From the NCBI GenBank assembly GCA_947489665.1, contig CANLEH010000004.1:62001-126000 (forward strand): 64,000 bases of DNA, written 5' to 3'. The notes under the pieces were generated by a model. It had not been told where the DNA came from, searched no databases, and was given only the letters and a program-made list of their open reading frames with translations. Each line of letters starts with the position of its first letter. Position 1 is the stretch's first letter. The DNA comes from an uncultured Roseicyclus sp. Lineage in GTDB: Bacteria > Pseudomonadota > Alphaproteobacteria > Rhodobacterales > Rhodobacteraceae. A program made the position numbers and the translations under genes. Below, one piece after another: positions 1 through 10,020 of this stretch.

Positions 1-2
1 CA

Positions 3-890
3 GGCTATTTCGAACCGTTGGATATTTTGCTCTATTCTGCCGCGCTCCCGCTCTCTTTTTGGGGAACAACTGGGCTTGCCCAAATTCAATATGATGCGAG
101 CTCCCGGCTTTCGCCCATCATCCCCATCCTTACCGCGTTCGCACGGGTTAGTGCTTGTTGCGGAGCGATAGCGCTCGGTTGGACGCCCGCGGTCAGCTTC
201 TTGGCCGCCGCGCTGGCTTGGTATGTAGTCCCGGCTGCCGGACAAAGACTTCTGCGGCAGCGGGTTCAGGTGTCGGTGCGTGAAATGCGCAATAGTCATC
301 CCACCTCGGCTCGTGATTGGGTGCCAGTACTCTTTTTTGTTGGGGTTGGCAGTCTGTCCTTTCAATGGGATCGATTGCTCTACTCGCAAATCCCTGCACC
401 CGAACTCATTGCGACAACTGGTGCGTTGATGACATGGGCGCTCTCGCCGGTTTCCACCTTTTTCGCCACGATCTTCCGCGCCGACGCGCGAGACATCTTT
501 TCCAACCCGAACCGCCATCAGACAGCATTCGATACAAGAGGCTATCTACGACGTGTCATGATCTTTGCTGGCGGAGCTGCGCTTTATGCCGCATGCGTAG
601 GTGCCTTTTGGATCCCGCTGAATGCTTTAGCGTTCCCGTTTCTCGAGGCGCCAGTATGGTGGTTTTGGCTTCTTGTAACTGCAATCGTCCTTGACCGCGC
701 CGGACACATGCTTGTCTATACCTGCAACGCATCGCACGTTTATCGACGCGCTGCTTTGGTCAAGGTTACCTTGATTACTGCGGCAGTCTTTGCGTACTTG
801 CATTCCGGAAACGACGGTATTGCTTTAGCCTACAGCCTCTATACAGCTGTGGCCGGAGCGTATCTGGTGATACTCCTAAGATGGAGATAG
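3..890 (+). CDS. Wzx-like polysaccharide flippase, 3' part (cut by window edge)
   Basis: The reading frame is open to the left edge, so this is the C-terminal part of a longer protein; the TTG at 18 is internal, not a start. The visible ~295 residues are dominated by hydrophobic helices separated by short basic loops, the pattern of oligosaccharide or lipid-linked repeat-unit flippases of the MATE/MOP fold. The assignment rests on this topology and on the neighbouring polymerase-like and Wzc-like genes, not on a diagnostic motif. It ends four bases before the next gene, so the two are probably cotranscribed. It would move undecaprenyl-linked sugar units across the inner membrane. Confidence 0.55.
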   Translation, partial: GYFEPLDILLYSAALPLSFWGTTGLAQIQYDASSRLSPIIPILTAFARVSACCGAIALGWTPAVSFLAAALAWYVVPAAGQRLLRQRVQVSVREMRNSHPTSARDWVPVLFFVGVGSLSFQWDRLLYSQIPAPELIATTGALMTWALSPVSTFFATIFRADARDIFSNPNRHQTAFDTRGYLRRVMIFAGGAALYAACVGAFWIPLNALAFPFLEAPVWWFWLLVTAIVLDRAGHMLVYTCNASHVYRRAALVKVTLITAAVFAYLHSGNDGIALAYSLYTAVAGAYLVILLRWR

Positions 891-894
891 ACCA

Positions 895-2178
895 GTGAAC
901 GTAGCTCGAGTGAAATTTCCTTTGCTAAGAAGGTCTTCCCGCGTTGTCTCGCCGCTGGTCATATTGATTTTTGCCGCGACCGCATTCGAGCTGATGGTAC
1001 GGCTACCCTACGTAGCGTACGTAATGAATTCTGCGACAACTGGGAACGCAGTGCGGGTTCATTTTTTTTCCGTCTATGACCCGGTGGACGTCATCTTTAT
1101 TGGGCTCAGCCTACTGGCGTGTGCTGTTATGCTCATGGCCCTAATCGTGCTCGTCATGCGCCCGGTTTACAGTGTTCCGTCTGTCGGCTTTGACCTGCCG
1201 CGTATTTCTGCCGGGATATACGTCATAGCTGCTGCAGTATTCCTGGCCTCTTTCGCGGCTGTGCTGATGGTGGGAAGCCAAGCACTGCTTGAAGCCTTCT
1301 CGTCAAAACGGTCGGAACTGGGGGAGAGGGGGCTCTTATGGGCGCTTCTGAAGGTCGCGGTCTTCATGCACCTGGTGTGCTGCCTGCTTTATATTCGTGC
1401 AGTCCAGACAGGACGGACATTTGACAAAGTGCTTTTTTGGGCCAGCCTGGTAACCCTCTGTTCGACGACGTTGGTTTTTTCCCAGCGCGCTATTTTGATT
1501 AGCTTCGTAATTGAGATGATCTACATTCAGCTACTGTTGGGGACATTTCGTCTACGGCGAATTTTCCTTATTGGACTGCTCGTTGCCGCAGTCCTTGTGG
1601 CAGTCTCGGCGTTGCGCCCCGGGGTCCAGTTCGCCAGTATTTGGGAGGGTCTGCTCTTCGGCGCCGAGCGGATAGTGTATTCGCGCTATTTCTTCGACTT
1701 CGCCAAACTCGGGACGGTGTTTCTCTGGGACAGCGAGACGACTTGGCTCGGTCCGGTCTCAGTGGGCTTTCTGTTCGAGCCGTTCCTCGGCGATCGGGTG
1801 ATCTTTTACAAAGAAATCGGTCCGATTATCGCGTCGGAAGCCTATCTCTACCGCACTGAGAATGGCATTACGCCTGGCGCGTATCTCGAGGCAATTCTGT
1901 CTTTCGGTGTAGTGGGCGGAGTCCTCTTTCTCAGCCTTGCGATTGCTAGTTTTCTGGCGCTGGAGAAGAGGATTATCACCGGCTGTTTCCAATCGATAGG
2001 AAAGCTCCTTTTCTTGCTGCTGATAGTCTCAAAATTCAGCTTATTCTTGAATTCCTCATTCGGAGCGTTCGCTTTCCAACTCACACTGGAAACTGTACTT
2101 TTGTGTCTTTGTTTGCCTTTATTGGCGCGTTGGAGTCCCAAACGAGTCCGGGGTGTTGCGCCTATACAATCGACTTGA
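895..2178 (+). CDS. Wzy-like O-antigen/exopolysaccharide polymerase
   Basis: A 427-residue polytopic membrane protein with about ten hydrophobic segments and one larger loop near residues 245-330. The segment TPGAYLEAILSFGVVGG resembles the conserved loop-to-helix region of Wzy and O-antigen ligase/polymerase proteins, which are otherwise very divergent in sequence. It starts at GTG four bases after the flippase-like gene. The likely role is joining repeat units in the periplasm during exopolysaccharide synthesis. A ligase or an unrelated membrane protein is possible. There is no downstream gene on this strand, and about 660 bases without a clear gene follow. Confidence 0.5.
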   Translation: MNVARVKFPLLRRSSRVVSPLVILIFAATAFELMVRLPYVAYVMNSATTGNAVRVHFFSVYDPVDVIFIGLSLLACAVMLMALIVLVMRPVYSVPSVGFDLPRISAGIYVIAAAVFLASFAAVLMVGSQALLEAFSSKRSELGERGLLWALLKVAVFMHLVCCLLYIRAVQTGRTFDKVLFWASLVTLCSTTLVFSQRAILISFVIEMIYIQLLLGTFRLRRIFLIGLLVAAVLVAVSALRPGVQFASIWEGLLFGAERIVYSRYFFDFAKLGTVFLWDSETTWLGPVSVGFLFEPFLGDRVIFYKEIGPIIASEAYLYRTENGITPGAYLEAILSFGVVGGVLFLSLAIASFLALEKRIITGCFQSIGKLLFLLLIVSKFSLFLNSSFGAFAFQLTLETVLLCLCLPLLARWSPKRVRGVAPIQST

Positions 2179-2843
2179 TCGGCCTACCTGAGTGGCAAAG
2201 TTCGTCATCGAGCTCACTTTCGACATCACATGTCATGCGGTGAAAGGCCCAAAAAATCCTTCTTCGAAAGCTGAAGCCACTCTCAACCCTTTGAGGGCAA
2301 ACCGGTCAAAATATGTCCCACACCAGCGAACGCTCCAATTCGTTCTCGATCCTTCTGTTTTCACCTGAATAGTAGTTCCGATTGTCTGCGAAGTGCATGA
2401 CTAAAAAAGGCGATCTAAGTCGAAGCGGTAAAGTCGGGTGCGGGGCGTTTTCATTTCAGCTTCGACGCGCGATTACACAGAAAACCTCTCAAATACTTTG
2501 AGAAATATGAGCGTGTTCCTTGCAGTGCTCCTGTGCTTCACCGTACTGCAAGTGGGCTTCCCCCTGACTGATGCCGCTGACACAATCCGTAGGATCTCCC
2601 TACCGACGTTGTAGCAACCGCTCCAAACAAGGTGAGAACCGAAGAGCACAAGTCTTCGGACGACGAAATCTTCATGGCAACAGAAGAATACGAAGTCGGT
2701 ACAAACGCACAAAGCCCGCGATAGCCAGATGTAACTGGGTATACCAACACTCGATTGCACAATAGTGCTGTTGCTGTTCTTACGGTGCCTCGCAATTGAA
2801 AACTTTGGTTTCGTGAGGGCGGAAGCTGCGTTCGAAGATACCT
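2179..2843. other. Gene-poor interval between polymerase and wzc-like gene
   Basis: No convincing intact gene on either strand. It separates the convergent ends of the polymerase-like gene and the wzc-like gene. Short open frames here have no recognisable family character, except for a possible broken exported peptide at 2507-2724, listed separately. No strong T-tailed terminator hairpin was seen. Confidence 0.5.
2507..2724 (+). pseudogene. Possible frameshifted small exported protein
   Basis: An ATG at 2507 opens a 35-codon frame beginning MSVFLAVLLCFTVLQVGF, which looks like a signal peptide, and ends at TAG 2612-2614. Shifting one frame near 2593 gives a continuous acidic tail (…VATAPNKVRTEEHKSSDDE…) ending at TAG 2722. 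One indel would therefore join a signal peptide to a hydrophilic ~43-residue tail. This is a reading of the sequence only; no family was recognised, and the pattern could be chance. Confidence 0.22.
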
Positions 2844-4961
2844 TCAGCTTTCTGCGGAATAATAGCCCGACGAATACGCATCGTAGCCGTATTGCCCTGA
2901 ATAACCGTATTTGCGCATTTTCTTGGCATCTACCTGTGTCAGCACGAGGCCGTCGGCCGTGACGCCGATGCCATCCAACATTTCCAGACCCTGACGCAGC
3001 TGTGTGCGTGTCGTATAATTCCAGCGTACGGCGAACACAGTGATGTCCGAAAAGCGCGCCAAAACCCGAGCATCGGGCACCGCTAGCACCGGGGGGCTGT
3101 CAATGATGATGTAGTCATAGCGCTCACGCAGACGCGACATGAGATCCGCGAACCGGCGTGATTCAAACATGTCAGTAGCATTCATATTGCCACCGGAGCC
3201 CATCAGAACATCCACTCCGATTTCGGCATCCGAGAGGTCAACATCATCTAAATTTACTCGACCCAACATCACATCAATGAGTTGTACGCCATGGTTGCGA
3301 TCTTCATTAACATATGCGCGCAAAGTTTGACGCCGAACATCAGCCTCAACTAACAGAACCCGCTCTTGCTCCAACGAGCCGAAATAGCGACTGAGCGCGA
3401 TAGAAGCTGTGGTTTTACCTTCCGCCGGAATTGAAGAGGTGACCAGGATCACCTTCGTCTCGCGATCCATATTTGTCATCAAAATGGAGGTGCGCAGGTT
3501 GCGCACTGCCTCGGCAAAGATAGAGTTTGGATTGTTGATCAGGTTAGCCAGAACTTCTCTACGGCCGCGTTTTTTCAACGAAGGGAGCGTTCCGAGGACT
3601 GGAACACTGACCAGGTTCCGCAGATCGTCAACGGTACGGAAGCTCGCAAACCGCAGTTCCCGAATAACCACAAACGCCACTCCTGCCATTGCCCCGAGAA
3701 GGCAACCCAACATTGCGAGTAGCGCTGTTCGAGGACTGGAGGCGTCGCGAGGCACTGCAAGGGTTATGATACGGCTATTGGCATCCTCTAGTCCTTGCTG
3801 AACGCTTGCCTCTTGCAGCCGCGTCAAGAAGGATTGGTAGAGAAGGCGAGCGGTTTCGACCTCTCGCTCCATCTGCTGAAGTACGATCAGCTCGTTTGAT
3901 TGTTCGTTAATTTGCTCGACCAGCGCTTCAGCGGACCGTTCGAGGGTCATGAGTTGGGTCGTGGCGCGGCGAATACCCTCGTCCAGATCTTCGACCAAAG
4001 CCTGAAATGCAAGTATGGCACCATCTTCGCTCAATTGACCCGCGCGGAGCCTGCGAAGGACACTGGTGAATCGGCCATCGCCTGAAGCCTCAGCCAGATC
4101 TGCAAGCGTTTCCGAATCTTCTGCGCTCTGAAGTTGCGCGAGCAACACCTGATCGTCGATCAAGCGGGTTCGTTGCTCTTCAACGCGTTCCCGCAAGTCG
4201 CGCAGCTGCAAGTTCTGGGCCTGCAACACCTCGGCATTCACGACGTTCGACTCCTCGGTCTGCCGTGCCAGGTCTTGCTCCATCATCTCCAAATTCGCTT
4301 CCAACTCGGTCGTTCGTTCGGAAAGGAACTCAATTGCGCGCGTCGCTTCGTCTAGTCGGCGGCGTATCTGGCTTTCTGTGTAGAGCTCGGCCCACCGGTT
4401 CACGATGAGCGCCGACTTTGCTGCGGATTCTGTCTCGATCGACAATCTGAACACGAACGATTGCCGAACGTTCGTAACGCGCAGTCTACTGGTCAGTGTG
4501 TCTATCGTGTGATTGCGACGCTGTTCGGGCGAGGGTTCAACTGACTCAGGCGACGAAAAATAGCTGACCAGCAGTCCAATGAGCGAGCTCTCACGACCTA
4601 ACCCATTGAATTCGGGATCTTCCACTAGGTTCAACTCATCAACAAGCTCACCCACCAGCGTTCCAGAAAGGAAGACCTCTATTTCAGTGTTTATTGCAGT
4701 AGTGTCGGTGCCTCCAGCAGCGAAGATACTATCAATGTCACCGATGACTTGTTGTTCTTGATCCTCCAGAACAACAGTTGCCTGCGCGGGAAACAGCGGT
4801 GTCGCAAAGAAGATAGCGTATGTTGCCAAGCACAAAGCACCCAGGAGGCTCAGGCCCGTGATCCACCACTTTCCTCGCCACAAAATGGCCAAAATGGCCA
4901 AAGTACCCAAGTCAGCATCGACTTCAGCCTTGGGCAAACCCTGTTGCAGCGCTGAGTTCAT
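2844..4961 (-). CDS. Wzc-type polysaccharide chain-length regulator / tyrosine autokinase
   Basis: A 705-residue inner-membrane protein with the two-part layout of proteobacterial BY-kinases. The N-terminal Wzz domain has one membrane helix near residues 33-53 and a long periplasmic coiled coil around 200-400. A second helix lies near 420-445, followed by a cytoplasmic kinase domain. Visible motifs are Walker A (SSIPAEGKTTAS, ~506), Walker A' (VLLVEADVRR) and Walker B (YDYIIIDSPP, ~614). The tail KYGYSGQYGYDAYSSGYY is the tyrosine cluster that such kinases autophosphorylate. It would control polymerisation and export of the exopolysaccharide made by the adjacent Wzx/Wzy-like proteins, although it is transcribed towards them from its own upstream region. 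Confidence 0.88.
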   Translation of the reverse strand: MNSALQQGLPKAEVDADLGTLAILAILWRGKWWITGLSLLGALCLATYAIFFATPLFPAQATVVLEDQEQQVIGDIDSIFAAGGTDTTAINTEIEVFLSGTLVGELVDELNLVEDPEFNGLGRESSLIGLLVSYFSSPESVEPSPEQRRNHTIDTLTSRLRVTNVRQSFVFRLSIETESAAKSALIVNRWAELYTESQIRRRLDEATRAIEFLSERTTELEANLEMMEQDLARQTEESNVVNAEVLQAQNLQLRDLRERVEEQRTRLIDDQVLLAQLQSAEDSETLADLAEASGDGRFTSVLRRLRAGQLSEDGAILAFQALVEDLDEGIRRATTQLMTLERSAEALVEQINEQSNELIVLQQMEREVETARLLYQSFLTRLQEASVQQGLEDANSRIITLAVPRDASSPRTALLAMLGCLLGAMAGVAFVVIRELRFASFRTVDDLRNLVSVPVLGTLPSLKKRGRREVLANLINNPNSIFAEAVRNLRTSILMTNMDRETKVILVTSSIPAEGKTTASIALSRYFGSLEQERVLLVEADVRRQTLRAYVNEDRNHGVQLIDVMLGRVNLDDVDLSDAEIGVDVLMGSGGNMNATDMFESRRFADLMSRLRERYDYIIIDSPPVLAVPDARVLARFSDITVFAVRWNYTTRTQLRQGLEMLDGIGVTADGLVLTQVDAKKMRKYGYSGQYGYDAYSSGYYSAES

Positions 4962-6708
4962 TTATCTCTTTCACTCCGGCAGCGACAGGTTCTTGCACAA
5001 AGGGACATGCAGAAACAAGCTACAGCAGGCCGCGTTCTAGCAGCAATTTAACTGCTCGAAGGTGTATTCTCGAAGTCGCACCCTGGCAAGCACTAGGCAT
5101 GCCAGGGTAGCGGAACGCTGTCCGGAAACTTCTGGCTCCTGCAGAAAGCGAAGGTGAAATGCTTCCTTGCCGGTCCTTCATTCATGTCGCGAGTTTGAAG
5201 GCTGGCTGTGGATTTTCAGGTCCTCCGACCGGCGCAAATCGCCGAATACTCCCCCCCAAGTATCTTCTGAATCGCCCGGAATGTTTACGGGCTTTCATGG
5301 TTCCCCTTCGCGGGCCGCAGCTTGACCGCGCTTTCGCATCCCCCGTCGCGTGATTGCACTTTGAGCCTCCCACAAGGTTTAGATGTTACCGTCACGGAAT
5401 GGTTCGACGTGGATCAGGGCGTTGAACTTTGCGCAGTATCCGTTTTTCCGAGGCTTTGGTGGCTTAATTCAGGCTGCCCAGACTTCGATTTTCTGAAACG
5501 TGGATATTCAATGTGTCAACCACCTGACGGATTGAGAGCGGCTCTCGGGCGGGCATCGACAGACTGGTTAGCCCAGAACGACGATGGCTCGTTCAGCATG
5601 AAACGCGCTCGCGGCAGCTCTGATATTCTGCCGTCGCGTTTTGCATCTCTCGCATATGGCGATGCCGAGTGTAGATCCCCGCAGCCCCGCTGACAGCTCC
5701 GGCCCTCTAGTAAAGAAGTCTCTCAATTACATGCGTCGGTGTTCCCATTTTTGCATGTAAGGCAGGTCGAGAACATAAAAATTTAGCAAGAAAAAGGTGG
5801 TGGCGACTGTGACATTCTGAACTAAATCGCTCATCGGAAATAATACGTTGGTTTGAATGTTGGGTGTGAATGTTCTAGAAAAGCTCGCTGCGTCTATTCT
5901 GCTTTATTCATGATTTTGACCGATAAAATCTTCTTTGAGGCGAACATATATCATTCGCCAAATCAGAGTGAAATTATACAGCTTAACTCTATGAATTCCG
6001 TCAGTTCGAGCTTCCTTGATGCTAACTTCTTTGATTTCAATCTCCACTTCGTTCACCTTACAGTCTCACGATTTATCCATTTTCTTGCTTGTGAATCTTA
6101 TCTTGGCTTTTCAAGCCAGAATACGGTTACTACGACTTGCCTGCGGCAATGCCAAAATTGCCGAAAAATTTGTCCTAAATGAGTGAATCTGCTCCGAATC
6201 GCATACTAGTTGGTCTAGAATTTGTGGGACGATCAGATGTACCAAGTTATGCACGTAATCGTTCTCTAGGTAGTCATGCAGATTACGATGTAGCCCATAG
6301 CTCAAAGAGTTCGCTATAGCAGAATCGAAGGTAAGTCATCCGTAACATGTGCTCAGAATAGGCGAGATACGTACGCGTAACTACGCAACTCGCGCAAGTC
6401 ATGCAATTCTAACCGCACGCCAACGTATTTGCCCGGCGTCGTTATGTTACTAATCCATTCTTCTGTGCATGGGGTTATTTTCAGTTCCTTCGGTTGCGAG
6501 AGCTCTCTTAGTGTATACACACAAATTGATCTGATGATGTACGCATTCGTTCAACATTTGTATTGTAGGCAGATTCATGCGTCATCTCGTATAAATCAAA
6601 AGCGAATCTGGAACGATGATTTATCCAAAAACTAGGGTTGACCGTTTCCTAATGATCTATGCCAAGCTGTATTCCTAAAAAGTCCTCCAAATCAAATCGT
6701 ATTCTCCG
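4962..6708. other. Long gene-poor interval, partly AT-rich
   Basis: About 1.7 kb with no gene that can be defended. The part from roughly 5740 to 6700 is visibly richer in A+T than the rest of the window. The frames at 5322-5693 and 5853-6182 show no signal peptide, domain motif or codon pattern like neighbouring genes. Together with the pseudogene that follows, this looks like a decaying segment of the exopolysaccharide locus or an old insertion. No transposase or terminal repeat was recognised. Confidence 0.5.
5080..5108. promoter_or_regulatory. Inverted repeat upstream of wzc-like gene
   Basis: Perfect 9-base arms ACCCTGGCA (5080-5088) and TGCCAGGGT (5100-5108) are separated by 11 bases. 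The repeat lies about 120 bases upstream of the wzc-like start codon, where an operator for exopolysaccharide control could sit. No T-run follows, so a terminator is less likely. The function is inferred from position only. Confidence 0.35.
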
Positions 6709-7687
6709 GTGATCCTTTGCGACGGATTGGGAGGTCGGCTTTGAGCTGTTACGCGGTAGTATATACCCAAGAATTTCAGCGAACTTTCTGGCTAAAGCTC
6801 TCTTTGAGTGGCCTCCGCTCGATTGTGAGTAATGGTTTCGGTTCACATGCCATCGTCACCGCGTTCGATTTCGGTTCTTTTCTCCGGAGCAATTGGATAT
6901 GAATGAGGCGCCGCGCGGTTCGATTTCTTGTTGGAGCAATCACAGAAAAACATCGCGGCTGCAATTTGCGCGGCGGCTCTGTCCCTTGAAGCGCCAAGCG
7001 GGTCGCCCCTGATGCTTGTGACCGATAGCGATCATCTGATTCGTGAGGCCGCCCTATTCCGTGCTGTTGTCGAAATAGAAATTCCTGCGACGGAGACCGG
7101 TTTTTTTGCCCTTGGAATCCGACCGGATCGGCCCAATTACGTCAATGGTTTGCTTGAACTAGAGAAGCTGTATGGAAAGGAAATTGCAGTTGAAACCGCT
7201 TCCTTGAACGGTGGTGTTGAAAACCTCGAGGCCGGTACCGCAAATCACCTTCTGCAAAATTTGCGCCATCTTTGAATTTCGAGCGTCTTCTTGTCCTCAA
7301 CCAAAACACTTCTCGCCCAACTCGACCGGCATGCACCTGAGACGTCGTGAAAGATGGGTGCGTCCTTCGGGAAGGTTTGAAACGCTAAGCGTCGACAATC
7401 GGCTCTAGGCCAAGCAGATCCTTATAGAACCTGGTGCAGCACTATCTCTGCAAAGCCACGCATAGAGGGTTGTGCACTGAACCGTCGTGGAGGGCACCGC
7501 CAAGGTCACTGTTGCTGATGATGTTCATCCAGAATCCGAAAGCCAATCGGTTTACGTCCCGTTCTCGACGGCGCACCGTCGGGAAAACATTGGTAAGGAG
7601 CCGTTTCGTTTCGTCTAGGTGCACACCGGTGGATACCTCGGTGAGTATGACATTGTCCGCTGTTAGGACGTCTATTCCCGCGAATAG
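6709..7687 (+). pseudogene. Decayed mannose-1-phosphate guanylyltransferase/mannose-6-phosphate isomerase
   Basis: Joining three frames recovers the family in order. VILCDGLGGRL-stop at 6709 matches the nucleotidyltransferase signature (I)LCGGSGTRLWP, followed by YIPKNF for YPKQF. LLEQSQKNIAAAICAAAL at ~6928 matches LLEP..RNTAAAI. Then come a core piece (LVTDSDHLIREAALFRAVVE), ISSVFLSSTKTLLAQLDRHA for the NSGIFLF region after a stop at ~7275, and the C-terminal cupin piece ESQSVYVPFSTAHR (~7535) to GGYLGEYDIVRC and DVYSRE with stop 7685-7687. At least five in-frame stops and several frameshifts are visible. The total is about 980 bases against roughly 1.4 kb for the intact gene, so an internal deletion before the cupin part is likely. 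The intact enzyme would make GDP-mannose for polysaccharide synthesis. Confidence 0.85.
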
Positions 7688-7827
7688 ACAACCCGGCGAC
7701 CAGTGGCGTCACTGCTTTGCATCTGCATGGAGCGAAACTGCCGATCCGGGGATTGCCGCCACACGAGCAATGCGGCTATTCCTTAGCTCTGATTGAGTGA
7801 CCTCGGAGATCGCTCAGAATCAACTCG

Positions 7828-10020
7828 GTGGGGCTAAACTTGCGACGCAATGGCAAACTGCGGTTCTCGGTTGCAGCCCTATCCGTCGGCCTCGGATGCG
7901 TTTTCTCAGCTCCAGCTGTCGCGGACGACACTTCCGACATCTTCCGATCCGCAACTGTAAATACTTATGGCCTCCCGGGCCTGATCGACATGCCGACAGC
8001 CAACACGTTTCCCGATGGCGAACTGTCATTCACGGTCTCGCATTCTAGGGTTGGGACACGTGGCACGTTGGCCTTCCAGGTTTTGCCAAATGTCACCGCG
8101 TCTTTCCGCTACAGTGCTGTGGATTTTGCCAACGTTGCCAACGGTAGGGACCTCCTTTTCGACCGCAGCTTTGATTTGCATTGGCAGATACTTGAAGAGC
8201 GCGGGTGGGTTCCGGGCATTGCAGTGGGGGTTCGCGATATTGCGGGAACTGGCCTGTACAGCGGTGAATACATCGTCGCGACACGGCATTTCGGCGAGTA
8301 TGATCAGCTCTCAGTGACAGGGGGCATCGGGTGGGGGCGCCTCGGTGGGCGCAATAGCTTCGACAACCCTCTTGGCGTTCTCGATGACCGGTTCGAGACA
8401 CGGCCACCCAGGTCTTCGGCTGGGCAAGGCGGAACACTGAACCTCAATCAGTTCTTCCGAGGTGATGCAGCGGTTTTCGGCGGGATCGAATGGCAGGCTT
8501 CAGATCGCCTGCGCCTACAAGTTGAATACTCTTCAGAAATCTATTCGCGTGAGGCTGCGGATGGACTCGTCGACGCGTCATCGCCTTTCAACATTGGTGC
8601 CACCTACGCTTTTTCGGACTCGTTCATTGGCAGCGCGTACGTGATCGGTGGCGACACGTTCGGCCTCAGCCTTCAATTGGCGCTCAACCCCAACAACCCA
8701 CCCGTGCCAGCCAGCGCGGGCGATCCTGCGCCCCGGCCTGTGGCCGCTCGGGCACCTTCCGCTGCGCCTTACACAACGGATTGGGTGGAGCAGCCCGGCG
8801 GAGGCCCGATCCTTCGGGACAACTTCGAACAATTGTTCGAAGATCAGGGGCTCCACCTTGAACGGCTTACACTGGACGCCCACCGTGCCACCGTTCGCGT
8901 CCGCAACACACGCTACAACCACGAAAGCCAGGCACTTGGCCGTGTTCTGCGTGCGATGAGTGCCGCTTTGCCGCCCTCGGTTGAGGTGTTCGAAGTCATT
9001 TTCGTGGTCGAAGGCCTCGATACCAGCCGCGTCCGCATTGCACGCAGTGATCTAGAGCTCCTGGAATTTGATCCCGGTGGCGCCGAGGTTGCACTTGCGG
9101 TTGCCGAGATCGAGGATGCCCGGACGACCCCGGATCCGACTGGTTTGGACGTCGCGGTGGAACGCCCCAGGTTCACGTGGGGTATCGGCCCTTATGTCAA
9201 CACATCCGTTTTTGACCCAGACAATCCGTTTCTCTTCGACCTTGGTGTCGAATTCTCCGCGCAATATCGCTTCGGAAACGGATTTGTAGCCGAGGGCTTG
9301 GTGCGTGCACCAATTGTGGGCACGCTGGATCAGGCGGCAATCACGAACGAAATACCTCCGCCAAATCCGCCGCCAGTCGTACGCTCCGACGGCGCGCTCT
9401 ATCATCAGGAAAGCCACGTCTACATCGACCGCCTGACGTTTAGCCACTACGGGCGACCCGGAGAAAACCTCTATAGCCGCGTCAGCATCGGATATCTGGA
9501 GCGTATGTTTGCAGGCGTATCCGGCGAGTTGCTTTGGCAGCCCGCGCATTCGCGCCTTGGCCTTGGGGTTGAGTTGAACCATGTCTGGCAGCGTGAATAT
9601 GACGGCTTGTTCGGATTGCGGGACTATGACGTCACCTCCGGCCATGTCTCAGCCTATTACCGCTTGAATGACGGCTTTGACCTGCAAGTTGATGCGGGCC
9701 GTTACCTTGCGGGCGATTGGGGCACGACCATTGCGTTGGAACGCAGTTTCGACAACGGCTGGCGCGTTGGTGCCTTCGCCACCTTCACAGATGTCTCGTT
9801 CGAGAGTTTTGGCGAGGGGTCCTTTGACAAGGGTCTGACCATCGAAATCCCGCTTGCCTGGTTCACTGGAACCTCAACGCGCGACAGCCGCAGCGGTTTG
9901 ATCCGCCCTGTCCTGCGCGACGGGGGCGCACGTCTGGATGTTGAAGGGCGGCTCCATGATATGGTCATCGACTATACCCGACCGTCCTTTGAAGAGACGG
10001 AGGCGATGATATGGCGCTGA
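7828..10020 (+). CDS. yjbH: YjbH/GfcD-family exopolysaccharide outer-membrane protein
   Basis: A 730-residue protein with an N-terminal signal sequence (hydrophobic stretch and Ala-rich cleavage region near residue 32, after which the text reads DDTSDIF). The mature start contains NTYGLPGLIDMPTANTFPDG, the entry characteristic of YjbH (DUF940) proteins. Many short aromatic-flanked alternating segments in both halves suggest two beta-barrel parts separated by a soluble region around residues 300-440. It starts at GTG 7828 without a strong ribosome site. Its end overlaps the yjbF-like start by 10 bases, the usual gene pair. The family acts in export or assembly of exopolysaccharide and group 4-like capsule. 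Confidence 0.85.
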   Translation: MGLNLRRNGKLRFSVAALSVGLGCVFSAPAVADDTSDIFRSATVNTYGLPGLIDMPTANTFPDGELSFTVSHSRVGTRGTLAFQVLPNVTASFRYSAVDFANVANGRDLLFDRSFDLHWQILEERGWVPGIAVGVRDIAGTGLYSGEYIVATRHFGEYDQLSVTGGIGWGRLGGRNSFDNPLGVLDDRFETRPPRSSAGQGGTLNLNQFFRGDAAVFGGIEWQASDRLRLQVEYSSEIYSREAADGLVDASSPFNIGATYAFSDSFIGSAYVIGGDTFGLSLQLALNPNNPPVPASAGDPAPRPVAARAPSAAPYTTDWVEQPGGGPILRDNFEQLFEDQGLHLERLTLDAHRATVRVRNTRYNHESQALGRVLRAMSAALPPSVEVFEVIFVVEGLDTSRVRIARSDLELLEFDPGGAEVALAVAEIEDARTTPDPTGLDVAVERPRFTWGIGPYVNTSVFDPDNPFLFDLGVEFSAQYRFGNGFVAEGLVRAPIVGTLDQAAITNEIPPPNPPPVVRSDGALYHQESHVYIDRLTFSHYGRPGENLYSRVSIGYLERMFAGVSGELLWQPAHSRLGLGVELNHVWQREYDGLFGLRDYDVTSGHVSAYYRLNDGFDLQVDAGRYLAGDWGTTIALERSFDNGWRVGAFATFTDVSFESFGEGSFDKGLTIEIPLAWFTGTSTRDSRSGLIRPVLRDGGARLDVEGRLHDMVIDYTRPSFEETEAMIWR

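Noticed and set aside
5322-5693. 123-residue frame in the gene-poor interval
   Set aside because: No motif or signal; could not be linked to any family, so not listed as a gene.
5853-6182. 109-residue frame in the AT-rich island
   Set aside because: No ribosome site, no recognisable domain, composition unlike neighbouring genes; AT-rich chance frame is likelier.
6928-7275. 115-residue frame as an intact gene
   Set aside because: It is a central fragment of the guanylyltransferase pseudogene; flanking motifs lie in other frames with stops.
9170-9185. GTTCACGTG inside yjbH, resembling the paaA operator
   Set aside because: Single partial match in coding sequence far from paa genes; chance is likely.
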